From contig JAFVXI010000017.1 of NCBI GenBank assembly GCA_017501245.1, forward strand, positions 1 through 40,841: 40,841 bases of DNA, read 5' to 3'. Numbering within the stretch: position 1 is the first letter of the stretch; each line of letters starts with the position of its first letter. The DNA comes from Clostridia bacterium. Lineage in GTDB: Bacteria > Bacillota > Clostridia > Oscillospirales > CAG-272. This document shows, piece after piece, positions 16,636-27,671 of this stretch. The notes under the pieces were generated by a model. The model saw only the letters and a list, made by a program, of their open reading frames with translations, had not been told where the DNA came from and did no database searches. A program made the position numbers and the translations under genes.

Positions 16636-16661
16636 GAGCGCCGAAGGGCGGCTTTTTTCCA
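16636..16661 (+). terminator. Second T-tailed hairpin upstream of the atp operon
   Basis: A short CGCC-GAAG-GGCG stem followed by GCTTTTTT. It is probably a back-up terminator shielding the atp promoter from deo read-through. Confidence 0.5.
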
Positions 16662-16715
16662 TCTGTGAGCTTTGCTTTTTGTTTTGAATATCTTTTGCTT
16701 TATCTTTGCTTCTTT

Positions 16716-16729
16716 GTTAATATATTAAC
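16716..16729. promoter_or_regulatory. 14-bp perfect palindrome upstream of the atp promoter
   Basis: GTTAATATATTAAC is its own reverse complement. It ends 14 bases before the -35 of the atp promoter. It could be an operator, but AT-rich palindromes also arise by chance. Confidence 0.35.
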
Positions 16730-16743
16730 TTATGCCTGAAGCC

Positions 16744-16772
16744 TTGATTTTGAAGGGTAATTATGGTAATAT
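16744..16772 (+). promoter_or_regulatory. Promoter of the ATP synthase operon
   Basis: TTGATT (16744-16749), 17-bp spacer, TAATAT (16767-16772). The implied transcript start near 16779 means atpZ must begin at ATG 16804, not at upstream in-frame codons. Confidence 0.75.
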
Positions 16773-16803
16773 GATAAATAGGAAGCTTTGCGGAGGTGGC
16801 GGT

Positions 16804-17058
16804 ATGAAGGGTCGTTATTTCAGCTTTTTATACGTCCTTAACATTGCTATGCAGGCTCTGTTTACGCTCCTTTTCGACGCCGCCCTTTTCTTTGGCGTCG
16901 GCTATCTGTTAACCACCTACGTTGGTGCGCCGAGCTGGATATATATCCCTCTTATTCTCGTGGGACTTACGGTCGGCGTCATCTCAATGGTGAGGTTCAT
17001 CCTCTCGGCTATGGCGGGGCTTGAGCGCCTCGATAGGTCGAAGAAGGATGATAAGTGA
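16804..17058 (+). CDS. atpZ: AtpZ/AtpI-family membrane protein
   Basis: The 84-aa protein has two membrane helices (about 10-33 and 42-66) and a basic C-terminus (LDRSKKDDK). It is the AtpZ-type small protein commonly found first in atp operons, implicated in ATP synthase assembly or in Mg/Ca movement. GGAGG lies seven bases before ATG 16804. Identification rests on size, topology and position. Confidence 0.75.
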   Translation: MKGRYFSFLYVLNIAMQALFTLLFDAALFFGVGYLLTTYVGAPSWIYIPLILVGLTVGVISMVRFILSAMAGLERLDRSKKDDK

Positions 17059-17064
17059 GGTTTT

Positions 17065-17544
17065 ATGAAATTAAGTAAGGCTATGCGCGATACGCTCGTT
17101 GAGGCTCTGCTCATCCTCGTCGGTGAGGCTATTTGCTCGGCTATCGTTTCGCTAATATTTTTTGCTTTTGGCAGCCTTGATCTCTCGGTATTTCTTGGCT
17201 CGCTGCTCGGTATCGCCGTCGTCCTGGTAAATTATCTGATCCTTGCGATCAGTGTCAACCGTGCCGTCGACAGGTATCTTGAGAAGAGAGGCTCCGAGGA
17301 TATGACCGAGGAGGAGGCGAGTGCCTTTGCCGCTAAAAACTCGGCGTCCGTCTCGCTTGCGGCGGGGGGAACCTATATACTCAGGATGCTGCTTATGCTC
17401 GGCGTTCTCGTCGGTGCGTTTTTGCTTAAAGGGGTGTTCAACGTTATCGCAACGCTCGTTCCCCTCGTGGCTTACAGGCCGGTCATCTTCGTGATCGAGC
17501 TTATCCGCTCTAAGAGTAAGAAAAAGAAAGGGGAGGTGGAGTGA
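17065..17544 (+). CDS. atpI: ATP synthase subunit I-like protein
   Basis: The 159-aa protein has four hydrophobic helices in two pairs, with an acidic loop between (SEDMTEEEASAFAAK), and a lysine-rich tail (SKSKKKKGEVE). This matches AtpI, a chaperone that helps assemble the c ring. It starts six bases after atpZ, and its stop directly abuts the atpB start codon. Confidence 0.75.
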   Translation: MKLSKAMRDTLVEALLILVGEAICSAIVSLIFFAFGSLDLSVFLGSLLGIAVVLVNYLILAISVNRAVDRYLEKRGSEDMTEEEASAFAAKNSASVSLAAGGTYILRMLLMLGVLVGAFLLKGVFNVIATLVPLVAYRPVIFVIELIRSKSKKKKGEVE

Positions 17545-18348
17545 TTGGATCTGTCGATAAACGGTCCTAAGGAATTTATAACCCTTTATATCGGTAATTT
17601 CGAGCTTCCGCTCGTCACGCAAACGACGATTACGCTGATCATCACGACGGTTGCGCTCATTATCCTCTCATTAGTCGTATATAAGAACGTCAAAAAGCGC
17701 CCGGGCGGCTTCCAGGTCATCGTCGAAAAGCTCGTCACGATGCTCTACGATATGGTCGAGGAGACTATGGGACGGCACAACTTAAAGTTTGCCCCCTTTA
17801 TCGGTACGCTCTTCGTCTCGTCCTTCTTCGGCAGTATACTCGGTATGACGGGCGTGCTCCGCTCCTCGACCGCCGACCTCTCGGTGACCATGGCGTGGGC
17901 TCTTGTCACCACCGGCCTCGTCTGGTATCACTCCATAAAGGCGAAAGGCTTCGGCGGCTGGCTCAAGGGCTTTACCGAGCCGATAGTCGTTATGACACCG
18001 ATGAACATCGTCTCGGAGATAGCACAGCCGCTTTCTATGGCATTCCGTCATTTTGGAAATATGGTGGGCGGCTCGGTTCTTACCGCTCTTATCTACGGTG
18101 CGCTCTCGGCAGTGACTAACATCGTTTTCGGCTGGCTGCCCGAGGCTGTGCTTTCGGTCTTTCCGCCGATATTCCAGGCGGGTATACCCGCTATACTGTC
18201 GATATACTTCGACGTCTTTTCCGGCTTTGTCCAGGCGTTTATATTCTGCTTACTTACGATGGTATACGTCGGAACGGCTTGCCCCCCACCCGAGGAGAGC
18301 GAGCAGCTGCCCGATGCGGCAGAGCCGAGCACCGAGTCAGGCGACTGA
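17545..18348 (+). CDS. atpB: ATP synthase F0 subunit a
   Basis: The 267-aa membrane subunit a provides the ion half-channels. The essential arginine is Arg168 in QPLSMAFRHFGNMVGG. The start codon is TTG at 17545: the preceding in-frame codon is the TGA of atpI, no earlier start is possible, and GGAGG lies eight bases upstream. The C-terminus extends past the last helix with an acidic, proline-rich tail (PPPEESEQLPDAAEPSTE), longer than usual. A strong AAGGAGG leads into atpE after 66 bases. Confidence 0.93.
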   Translation: MDLSINGPKEFITLYIGNFELPLVTQTTITLIITTVALIILSLVVYKNVKKRPGGFQVIVEKLVTMLYDMVEETMGRHNLKFAPFIGTLFVSSFFGSILGMTGVLRSSTADLSVTMAWALVTTGLVWYHSIKAKGFGGWLKGFTEPIVVMTPMNIVSEIAQPLSMAFRHFGNMVGGSVLTALIYGALSAVTNIVFGWLPEAVLSVFPPIFQAGIPAILSIYFDVFSGFVQAFIFCLLTMVYVGTACPPPEESEQLPDAAEPSTESGD

Positions 18349-18390
18349 CGGGGCTATAACATTCCCAAAATAAAAAATTAAAAAAGATAA

Positions 18391-18654
<264 letters not shown>

Positions 18655-18695
18655 TAAGATAGGATATCTAAAACAATCACAAAGGGAGAGTCGCT

Positions 18696-19223
18696 TTGGA
18701 ATTTGCAGTTAAATTTTTAGATGGCTTCGAGAGCTTTGTCGGAGTCAATTTCTGGACGATGATCTTCGCGTGGTGCAACCTGCTTATTCTTTATATCCTG
18801 ATGAAGAAGTTTCTCTTCGGACCTATCAAGGGCATGATCGACAAGCGCCAGAGCGAGGTAGACGAGATGTATACCTCTGCCGAGGAGGCAGAGCGCCGTG
18901 CACACGAGCTTGAGGCGGAATACACCGAGAGGCTCTCGACTGCTAAGGAAGAGAGCGAGGAGATCGTCAGAGCCGCTCAGCGCAGGGCTCAGCTCCGCTC
19001 CGAGGAGATCATCAAGGAGGCCGAGGCTGACGCAGACAGGATCAAGGAGCGCGCCGGCGAGGAGATCGAGCTTGAGCGCATCCGTGCCGTAAACGAGATC
19101 AAGGACGAGGTCTCCGAGATGGCTATCAGCATCGCTGAGGCGGTCATAGAGAGGGATATCTCCGAGGAGGAGCATAGATCGCTTATAGATTCCTTTATTG
19201 ATCAGATGGGGGATGAAAAATGA
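18696..19223 (+). CDS. atpF: ATP synthase F0 subunit b
   Basis: The 175-aa peripheral-stalk protein has one N-terminal membrane helix (about 18-38), then the FLFGPIKGMIDKRQSEV hinge and a long, highly charged coiled coil. The start is TTG 18696 after GGGAGAG; no better ATG is near. It overlaps atpH by four bases (ATGA). Confidence 0.93.
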   Translation: MEFAVKFLDGFESFVGVNFWTMIFAWCNLLILYILMKKFLFGPIKGMIDKRQSEVDEMYTSAEEAERRAHELEAEYTERLSTAKEESEEIVRAAQRRAQLRSEEIIKEAEADADRIKERAGEEIELERIRAVNEIKDEVSEMAISIAEAVIERDISEEEHRSLIDSFIDQMGDEK

Positions 19224-19768
19224 GCGAGATCTACGGCGGCGCAAAGGAATACGGCCGCGCACTGTTTATGCTGACCGAGGAGCTTGGCACCACGGAAGCC
19301 GTCAGGGCTGACGTAAACGAGGCTATCCTCGCCCTCGAGGCTAATCCCGAGTACGTCAAGATGCTCGACACGCCCGCCCTCACGCCGAGCGAGAGGCTTG
19401 CTCTTATCGACGAGGCGTTTGCCTCACTTGATGAAAATCTTGTGAACACGCTGAAGCTGCTCGTAAAGGGCAGGAGAGCTCACGCTATCGTTAAGGCTCT
19501 TTACGCCTTTCTTGACGAATATATGGAGTCAAGGGGCATCATCAGGGCAGAGGTCGTAAGCGCCGTAGCACTAAGCGAGGCGCAGTGCGAAAGGCTTAAG
19601 GAAAAGCTGGTCAGGATCACGGGAAAGACGATCGTGATAAATAATAAGGTAGATCCCACTATCCTCGGCGGTATTAAGCTGAGGTATATGGGCATACAGA
19701 GTGACGGCTCGATACGCACGAGGCTCGAGGGCTTTAGGGCTGCGCTTGAGGGCACCGTCATTCAATAA
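19220..19768 (+). CDS. atpH: ATP synthase F1 subunit delta
   Basis: The 182-aa delta subunit joins the b stalk to the alpha-beta head. YGGAKEYGRALFMLTEE is the usual N-terminus and the C-terminal LGGIKLRYMGIQSDGSIRTR is the family signature. It overlaps atpF by four bases and is 46 bases before atpA. Confidence 0.94.
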   Translation: MSEIYGGAKEYGRALFMLTEELGTTEAVRADVNEAILALEANPEYVKMLDTPALTPSERLALIDEAFASLDENLVNTLKLLVKGRRAHAIVKALYAFLDEYMESRGIIRAEVVSAVALSEAQCERLKEKLVRITGKTIVINNKVDPTILGGIKLRYMGIQSDGSIRTRLEGFRAALEGTVIQ

Positions 19769-19814
19769 ACCTACGCCACGCGGCGTGCTATTTTAAAAAA
19801 GTTGGTGAAAACGT

Positions 19815-21323
19815 ATGCAGTCTAAAATTGAAGACATCAGCAAGATCATAAAAGAGCAGATACGTAATTTCTCCTCCAAGGTAAGGGAGGATGAGGTCGG
19901 CTACGTTATCTCCGTCGGCGACGGTATAGCGAAGGTCCACGGCCTCGAGAAGTGTCGTGCTAACGAGCTCGTCGAGTTTGTCAACGGCTCCTACGGCATG
20001 GCGCTCAACCTTGAGGAAAGCTACGTCTCCTGCGTTCTTCTCGGCTCCGACGTCGGCATCTCGGAGAGCAGCCTCGTTAAGAGGACGGGCAGAGTCGTTT
20101 CCGTTCCCGTCGGTGAGGCTCTCATCGGCAGAGTCGTTGACGCTCTCGGTCAGCCCATAGACGCCAAGGGCCCGATCGTAAACGACGGTTACAGCCCTAT
20201 CGAGCGCCGTGCTTACGGAATTATAGAGAGGAAGTCGGTTTCGGTCCCGCTCCAGACGGGCATCAAGGCGATAGACTCCATGATCCCGATAGGAAGAGGT
20301 CAGCGAGAGCTTATCATAGGCGACAGGCAGACGGGAAAGACGGTCATTGCGACCGATACTATAATCAATCAGAAGGGCAAGGACGTCATTTGCATCTACG
20401 TTGCGATAGGTCAGAAGCAGTCCACGGTCACGAACGTCGTTGAAACGCTCTCGAAGGCGGGAGCTATGGACTACACCATCGTGGTTGCCGCAACGGCGTC
20501 AGACCCCGCACCCCTTCAGTATATCGCACCCTATTCGGGCTGTGCTATGGGTGAGTATTTTATGGATAAGGGACGTGACGTGCTTATCGTCTACGACGAT
20601 CTTTCAAAGCACGCAGTCGCCTACCGTGCGCTCTCCCTGCTCATCAGAAGGCCTCCGGGCAGAGAGGCTTATCCCGGCGACGTATTCTATCTGCATTCAA
20701 GACTTCTTGAGCGTGCGGCAAGGCTCTCCGACGAGTGCGGAGGCGGCTCACTCACCGCTCTACCCATCATTGAAACGCAGGCGGGCGACGTCTCGGCTTA
20801 TATCCCCACTAACGTAATCTCCATAACCGACGGACAGATCTTCCTTGAGTCCGAGCTTTTCCATTCGGGCGTCCGCCCTGCGGTAAACCCCGGTATCTCG
20901 GTTTCGAGAGTTGGAGGAAACGCTCAGATCAAGGCTATGAAGAAGGTTGCGGGAACGCTCAAGCTGCTCTACTCTCAGTACAGGGAGCTGCAGGGCTTCG
21001 CACAGTTTGGCTCGGATCTTGATGCCGACACCCGTGCAAGGCTTGCTCAGGGCGCAAGAATCGTCGAGGTCCTTAAGCAGGACAGAAATTCTCCCATTGA
21101 AGTCGAGCTTCAGGTCGCTATCATCTATGCGGTAGTCAATAACATGCTCCGTGAGATAGCCGTCGAGGACGTCAAGGCGTTTGAGGCTCATCTTTTCGAA
21201 TACCTCACGGCATCCTGCCCCGAGCTGCTCGCATCTATCAGAGATGAGGGCGTGCTTTTACCCGAGAGGGAGGCAGAGCTTAAGGAGGCTATCGCTACGG
21301 TCAAGAATAAATTCTTTGCTTGA
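19815..21323 (+). CDS. atpA: ATP synthase F1 subunit alpha
   Basis: The 502-aa alpha subunit has the P-loop GDRQTGKT at 169-176. [17 protein letters not shown], with the catalytic-site arginine, lies in the C-terminal half. It binds nucleotide at non-catalytic sites of the hexamer. Length is standard. Confidence 0.97.
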   Translation: MQSKIEDISKIIKEQIRNFSSKVREDEVGYVISVGDGIAKVHGLEKCRANELVEFVNGSYGMALNLEESYVSCVLLGSDVGISESSLVKRTGRVVSVPVGEALIGRVVDALGQPIDAKGPIVNDGYSPIERRAYGIIERKSVSVPLQTGIKAIDSMIPIGRGQRELIIGDRQTGKTVIATDTIINQKGKDVICIYVAIGQKQSTVTNVVETLSKAGAMDYTIVVAATASDPAPLQYIAPYSGCAMGEYFMDKGRDVLIVYDDLSKHAVAYRALSLLIRRPPGREAYPGDVFYLHSRLLERAARLSDECGGGSLTALPIIETQAGDVSAYIPTNVISITDGQIFLESELFHSGVRPAVNPGISVSRVGGNAQIKAMKKVAGTLKLLYSQYRELQGFAQFGSDLDADTRARLAQGARIVEVLKQDRNSPIEVELQVAIIYAVVNNMLREIAVEDVKAFEAHLFEYLTASCPELLASIRDEGVLLPEREAELKEAIATVKNKFFA

Positions 21324-21383
21324 TCGGACGTGCTGATTTTACTAAAGGAAAAGAAGTTATACCAAAAAATGAAAGCTTAAGTT

Positions 21384-21404
21384 GTCAAAACGCTGCGTTT
21401 TGAC
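21384..21404 (+). repeat. Perfect hairpin in the atpA-atpG gap
   Basis: GTCAAAACG (21384-21392) pairs with CGTTTTGAC (21396-21404) over a CTG loop, ending nine bases before the atpG ribosome site. There is no T-tract, so it is not a terminator. It may set mRNA stability or atpG translation. The core CGCTGCG resembles the hairpins of the deoC-deoD array. Confidence 0.6.
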
Positions 21405-21423
21405 GCTTTGGAAAGGAGGGCGT

Positions 21424-23692
<2,269 letters not shown>

Positions 23693-23701
23693 GGATAGCC
23701 T

Positions 23702-24103
23702 ATGAAGGAGTTTTTACTGAAGGTAGTAACGCCCGACGGGCTTGAGTTCGAGGGGATGGCTGAGAGCCTACTCATCAGAACCGACGACGGCGACGTTCAG
23801 ATCCTCGCAGGCCACGTCGACTATATGGCGTCTCTCGGCACGGGCAGAGCCAAGATCGTTGCAGGGGGTGTCGAGCGCCTCGCATCCTGCTCGGGCGGCT
23901 TCGTGACCTGCTCGGCATCCGAGGTGAAGCTCGTTGCCGTAACCTTTGAATTTGCCGACGAGATAGACCTCGAGCGTGCAAGGCGTGCCAAGGAGCGTGC
24001 CGAGGAGCAGATCAGGATAGCCACCGACAACAGAGAGATAACTATGGCAAAGGCGAGGCTCAGACGAGCTATGAACCGTATAGATATCGCATCGGACAGA
24101 TAG
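23702..24103 (+). CDS. atpC: ATP synthase F1 subunit epsilon
   Basis: The 133-aa subunit has the N-terminal beta-sandwich (TPDGLEFEG, VQILAGHVDYMASL) and a C-terminal two-helix arm (AKERAEEQIRIATDN...RLRRAMNRIDIA) that can inhibit hydrolysis. It is the last gene of the atp operon, nine bases after atpD. Confidence 0.95.
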   Translation: MKEFLLKVVTPDGLEFEGMAESLLIRTDDGDVQILAGHVDYMASLGTGRAKIVAGGVERLASCSGGFVTCSASEVKLVAVTFEFADEIDLERARRAKERAEEQIRIATDNREITMAKARLRRAMNRIDIASDR

Positions 24104-24245
24104 GTAGGATGGAGACTTTGTAGAGCTGATGATTTGCAGATTATAGATGATATGTAAATATTTGTTTGCATAATCCGCATTACTTCACCGAAGAAAAGCC
24201 GACGGATCGGCTCGCTTAGCATCCGATAAAGAATAATAAATATGG

Positions 24246-24284
24246 CAAGGGCTGACCGCACGTGCGGTGACGCCCTTGTTTTTT
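24246..24284 (+). terminator. Terminator of the ATP synthase operon
   Basis: CAAGGGC (24246-24252) pairs with GCCCTTG (24272-24278), capped by a second palindrome CCGCACGTGCGG, then six T. The rest of the 24104-24470 gap holds only the next gene's promoter. Confidence 0.88.
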
Positions 24285-24405
24285 CGTTGCCCCTGCGCAT
24301 TTATCTCACGGCGCTTGGGCGTGGCCTTATCTCGGTCGCTCGGGATAAAAGGCGAGGGAGCGGACGGGGGCAGGGGAATTCCCATACTAAAATAGAAATA
24401 AATAC

Positions 24406-24434
24406 TTGATATGTTTATAAAACTGTGGTAAAAT
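24406..24434 (+). promoter_or_regulatory. Promoter of the HAD-PLP gene pair
   Basis: TTGATA (24406-24411), 17-bp spacer, TAAAAT (24429-24434), 36 bases before ATG 24471. Confidence 0.75.
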
Positions 24435-24470
24435 GGATAGGTATGTAAAAATGCGAAGGGAAGTATAAGG

Positions 24471-25190
24471 ATGATCAAACACGTTTTCCTCGATCTTGAT
24501 GATACTATACTTGATTTTCATAGGGCTGAGAGGGTCGCCATATCCTCAACCTTTTCGGAGGTGGGCTGCCCCGCGGATGACGCCACACTTAACAGGTACA
24601 GCGAGATAAACCGCTCCTGCTGGCAGAGGCTAGAGGCAGGGGAGTGGACGAGGGAAGAGGTGCTTGTCGGCAGATTTCGCATCCTGTTTGACGAGCTTTC
24701 GGTAGACGCCGACCCCGAGAGGACGCAGGCAATATACGAGGACAGGCTCTGCAATTATCACTTCTTTATGGATGGAGCCGAGAGGCTGCTTGACGAGCTT
24801 TACGGAAGGTATAAGCTCTATATCGCATCGAACGGAACTGCCAGAGTGCAGGACAGCAGGATCGCCGCATCCGGCATAGCTAAATATTTTGACGGCATTT
24901 TCGTTTCTCAGAGGGTCGGCGCAGATAAGCCGTCTGCCGCCTTCTTTGAGCGTGTTTTCTCCGAGATAGAGGGATTTGATAAGAATAGCGCAATTATCGT
25001 CGGCGACAGCCTGACCTCGGACATCCTCGGTGGAAGAAACGCCGGAATTCTGACCTGCTATTTTAATCCCGGGGGACGCAAGCCGGCTTCGTATATTTTC
25101 CCCGATTACGAGATAGCGTCCTTGGATCAGCTCCTGCCGCTTTTGCAGGGAATTAATAAGCTCTCGCCCGAGAGCATAAACGAGGTGTAA
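24471..25190 (+). CDS. HAD phosphatase, YjjG-like
   Basis: The 239-aa HAD-superfamily hydrolase has the nucleophile motif FLDLDDTILDF (Asp8, Asp10), a four-helix cap at about 15-95, then IASNGT, ADKPSAAFF and VGDSLTSDILGGRNAG. The pattern with cap and motif spacing is that of YjjG-type pyrimidine nucleotidases, which clean up non-canonical nucleotides. The substrate is inferred only. It has its own promoter and is followed after one base by the PLP enzyme. Confidence 0.85.
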   Translation: MIKHVFLDLDDTILDFHRAERVAISSTFSEVGCPADDATLNRYSEINRSCWQRLEAGEWTREEVLVGRFRILFDELSVDADPERTQAIYEDRLCNYHFFMDGAERLLDELYGRYKLYIASNGTARVQDSRIAASGIAKYFDGIFVSQRVGADKPSAAFFERVFSEIEGFDKNSAIIVGDSLTSDILGGRNAGILTCYFNPGGRKPASYIFPDYEIASLDQLLPLLQGINKLSPESINEV

Positions 25191-25191
25191 A

Positions 25192-26454
25192 ATGTATTAC
25201 GGATATAAAATAAGCGACTATACTGCGAGCCTCGCAGAGCGTGCGGAGGCAGACTGCCGCGAGGTGTTTAAGAAGATAGATGAAAATGCGCTCAGATGCT
25301 CGGCAAAGGTGCTTTCCGCCTTTCAGGATGCGAGGGTCTCGACTGCGGATTTCCTCGAGGTAACGGGCTACGGCTTCACCGACTCGGGCAGGGATAAGCT
25401 CGAGGAGGTCTTTGCTCGTGTTTTTGATGCGGAGGATGCGCTCGTCAGACCTCAGCTGATGTCCGGAACTCACGCACTTTGGGTTACTCTTGGCGGTCTA
25501 CTAAAGCACGGCGAGACGCTTTTATACGTAACGGGTAAGCCCTACGACACTCTCCAGAGCGTTATCGGAACCTCGGGCGGAAGCAGAAACTCGCTTATTG
25601 CAAACGGAGTGAGGTACGAGGAGATCGACCTCATTGGCGACGACTTTGACCTCGAGGCGATCAGAAGGAGATGTGCTAAGGGCGACATAAAGGTTGCGGC
25701 AATTCAGCGCAGCCGCGGATATGCGCAGAGGAGGAGCCTCACGATAGATAAGATTGCCGAGGCGATAGCCGCCATCAAGGAGGTAGCGCCCGAGACGGTG
25801 GTTATGGTAGATAACTGCTACGGTGAGTTTTGCGAGGATAGGGAGCCGACGGCTGTCGGTGCCGACGTTTTCGTTGGCTCAATGATGAAAAACCTGGGCG
25901 CAGGCCACGCCGTCAGCGGCGGCTATTGCGTAGGAAAAAAGGAGATCATCTACGATATCGCAGAGAGGCTCACCTCCCCCACCATCGGCAAGGATCTCGG
26001 CGCAAACTACAATCAGCTGACGTCCTTCTACAAGGGCTTGTTTATGGCGCCTACGACGGTCGCCGCAACGCTCAAATCCATGGCGTTTGCCGCAAGGCTG
26101 CTAGAGCTTGCGGGCTATACCGACGTCAGCCCGAGATACGACGAGATAAGGACAGACATCGTGCAGACCATCAGCTTCCACTCTGCGGACAAGCTCATCA
26201 AGTTCTGCAAGGGTATACAGATGGGCTCGCCCGTCGAGGCCTACTGCGTGCCCGAGCCCGGCGATATGCCCGGCTACGAGCATCCCGAGATAATGGCGGC
26301 AGGCACCTTCGTCGTCGGAGCGACCAACGAGCTTTCCTGCGACGGACCTGTCATCGAGCCCTACACGGCATATATGCAGGGCGGCCTTACATACGACTAC
26401 GGCAAGCTCGGAGTTATGAAGGCTCTCGACACTATGCTCGACCTCGAGGGGTAA
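25192..26454 (+). CDS. Methionine gamma-lyase-family PLP enzyme (YnbB-like)
   Basis: The 420-aa protein belongs to the PLP family often labelled aluminium-resistance or methionine gamma-lyase family (PF06838, YnbB in Bacillus). RPQLMSGTHALW, VMVDNCYGEF (Asp207, contacting the cofactor nitrogen) and GSMMKNLGAGHA (Lys233, Schiff base) are visible. Its biochemical role in most bacteria is unproven; C-S lyase activity on methionine or a related amino acid is the family guess. It starts one base after the HAD gene, with GAGGTG as ribosome site inside that gene, so the two are co-expressed. Confidence 0.85.
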   Translation: MYYGYKISDYTASLAERAEADCREVFKKIDENALRCSAKVLSAFQDARVSTADFLEVTGYGFTDSGRDKLEEVFARVFDAEDALVRPQLMSGTHALWVTLGGLLKHGETLLYVTGKPYDTLQSVIGTSGGSRNSLIANGVRYEEIDLIGDDFDLEAIRRRCAKGDIKVAAIQRSRGYAQRRSLTIDKIAEAIAAIKEVAPETVVMVDNCYGEFCEDREPTAVGADVFVGSMMKNLGAGHAVSGGYCVGKKEIIYDIAERLTSPTIGKDLGANYNQLTSFYKGLFMAPTTVAATLKSMAFAARLLELAGYTDVSPRYDEIRTDIVQTISFHSADKLIKFCKGIQMGSPVEAYCVPEPGDMPGYEHPEIMAAGTFVVGATNELSCDGPVIEPYTAYMQGGLTYDYGKLGVMKALDTMLDLEG

Positions 26455-26656
26455 ATAATACTTGTCATTTCTCTGCTTTTCGCCATCATTCAAAGCTTTT
26501 TGCCTGATATGATAAGGATGAGGGCGATGCGAGCGCTATCGTGTGTTGACATTATTCTTTTTTGAGAACAACGCCGAAAACTTCACACGGGTAGCACCAA
26601 AGCTCGCAAAGAGCATCCGAAAACGTCCGGAAAATTGAAAATTTGATAAAATGTGG
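26455..26656. other. Intergenic region without a recognised gene
   Basis: This is AT-rich sequence after the PLP gene. An isolated TTGACA occurs near 26546 without a matching -10. No terminator, RNA or credible ORF was found. Confidence 0.5.
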
Positions 26657-26694
26657 TTATAGCACTTGACAAGCCTTTTGTCGGGTGCTATAAT
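26657..26694 (+). promoter_or_regulatory. Perfect promoter inside an inverted repeat (thiT)
   Basis: TTGACA (26666-26671), 17-bp spacer and TATAAT (26689-26694) match consensus completely. The whole promoter is nested in an imperfect dyad: TTATAGCAC (26657-26665) is complementary to GTGCTATAA (26685-26693), and an inner GACAA mirrors TTGTC. Confidence 0.85.
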
Positions 26695-26715
26695 TGTCTC
26701 ACCGAACAGAATATG

Positions 26716-26793
26716 AGAATCAGGGGTGCCTCTGGCTGAGACGGCGCGTGCCGAACCCTTTAACCTGATACGGATAATGCCGGCGTAGGGAGA
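26716..26793 (+). ncRNA. TPP riboswitch (THI element)
   Basis: The conserved blocks appear in order: CAGGGGTGCC, CTGGCTGAGA, ACCCTTTAACCTGAT, GGATAATGCCGGCGTAGGGA. This is the thiamine-pyrophosphate aptamer. It sits between the promoter and thiT and is followed by a terminator, so TPP binding should stop transcription before thiT. Confidence 0.96.
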
Positions 26794-26819
26794 TTTTTTA
26801 TCGAGAGTAGAATCTTTTC

Positions 26820-26850
26820 GCACGGATCTTGTATCTGTGCGGAATTTTTA
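26820..26850 (+). terminator. Riboswitch expression-platform terminator
   Basis: GCACGGAT (26820-26827) pairs with ATCTGTGC (one G-U pair) across CTTGT, then GGAATTTTT. It is the switchable terminator of the TPP riboswitch; the thiT ribosome site follows at once. Confidence 0.8.
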
Positions 26851-26870
26851 TTTATAGGAGGTTTCTCGCT

Positions 26871-27446
26871 ATGAGAAACAAAAAGCTTTTATGTCTCGTT
26901 GAGTGCGCCGTTATGATCGCACTCGCATTCGGTCTCTCGTTCGTCAAGCTCTGGCAGATGCCGCTCGGCGGCTCGGTTACGCTCTGCAGCATGCTTCCGA
27001 TCCTGCTTATCGGTCTTCGCCATGGTCCGCTTGTCGGTCTTGGCACGGGCTTCGTTTATTCGCTCACGCAGCTTGCGCAGGGCTTTATGGAGGGCGATAT
27101 CGCCTATGCGGCAGGTGACGAGGTTGTCTTTATCGTCGCTATGCTCTTCGACTACATCCTGCCCTACACGCTCATCGGTCTTTCGGGCATTCTCGGCAAG
27201 AAGAACAGATGGATGCCCATCGCAGGCATGTCCGTTGCCGTTGCGCTTCGCTTCGTCTGTCACTACCTCACCGGCGTCACCATCTGGAGCCAGTGGACGC
27301 CCGACGGCTGGGCATCCTGGATATATTCCGCAGCTTATAACGGCGGTTATCTTATCCCGGATCTCGCTATCACTCTCGCCGTTGCCGTCTTTATGCTCTC
27401 ATCACCCGCAATGCGCCGCCTTTTAGGCATCAAAGAGGAAGCGTAA
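26871..27446 (+). CDS. thiT: ECF thiamine transporter S component
   Basis: The 191-aa protein has six membrane helices. The thiamine-site residues of ThiT are recognisable: RFVCHYLTGV (His121), IWSQW (Trp129, Trp132) and AAYNGGYLIPD (Tyr146, Asn147). As S component it captures thiamine and works with the shared EcfA/A'/T module, which is not in this window. ATG 26871 follows AGGAGG by nine bases; the upstream in-frame start overlaps the terminator and is rejected. The TPP riboswitch confirms the vitamin. Confidence 0.95.
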   Translation: MRNKKLLCLVECAVMIALAFGLSFVKLWQMPLGGSVTLCSMLPILLIGLRHGPLVGLGTGFVYSLTQLAQGFMEGDIAYAAGDEVVFIVAMLFDYILPYTLIGLSGILGKKNRWMPIAGMSVAVALRFVCHYLTGVTIWSQWTPDGWASWIYSAAYNGGYLIPDLAITLAVAVFMLSSPAMRRLLGIKEEA

Positions 27447-27511
27447 CGCACAATAGCAATAAAGCGCTTCAAACAAAGGGGCGCTTGCCCTTGCAGGCAA
27501 TACGCACGCAG

Positions 27512-27541
27512 AAAAAGGACGAGATGCCTCTCGTCCTTTTT
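27512..27541. terminator. Strong bidirectional terminator after thiT
   Basis: AAAAAGGACGAGA (27512-27524) pairs perfectly with TCTCGTCCTTTTT (27529-27541) over TGCC. Confidence 0.9.
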
Positions 27542-27603
27542 GATTTCTGAAAAAGCAATATGAATAGTGCTTGCGCCGAAACAGTTTGTTTACATACTGG
27601 CAC

Positions 27604-27632
27604 TTGACACAGGTGCGCATTAATGGTAGTAT
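27604..27632 (+). promoter_or_regulatory. Promoter of the lipoprotein gene
   Basis: TTGACA (27604-27609), 17-bp spacer, TAGTAT (27627-27632), 40 bases before ATG 27672. Confidence 0.8.
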
Positions 27633-27671
27633 ATTTATATCTGAAGATGAATACAATATAAAGGAAAGCCT

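Noticed and set aside
26536-26823. 95-aa minus-strand frame over the thiT promoter and riboswitch
   Set aside because: It overlaps a promoter and aptamer on the other strand and has no ribosome site or recognisable protein features.
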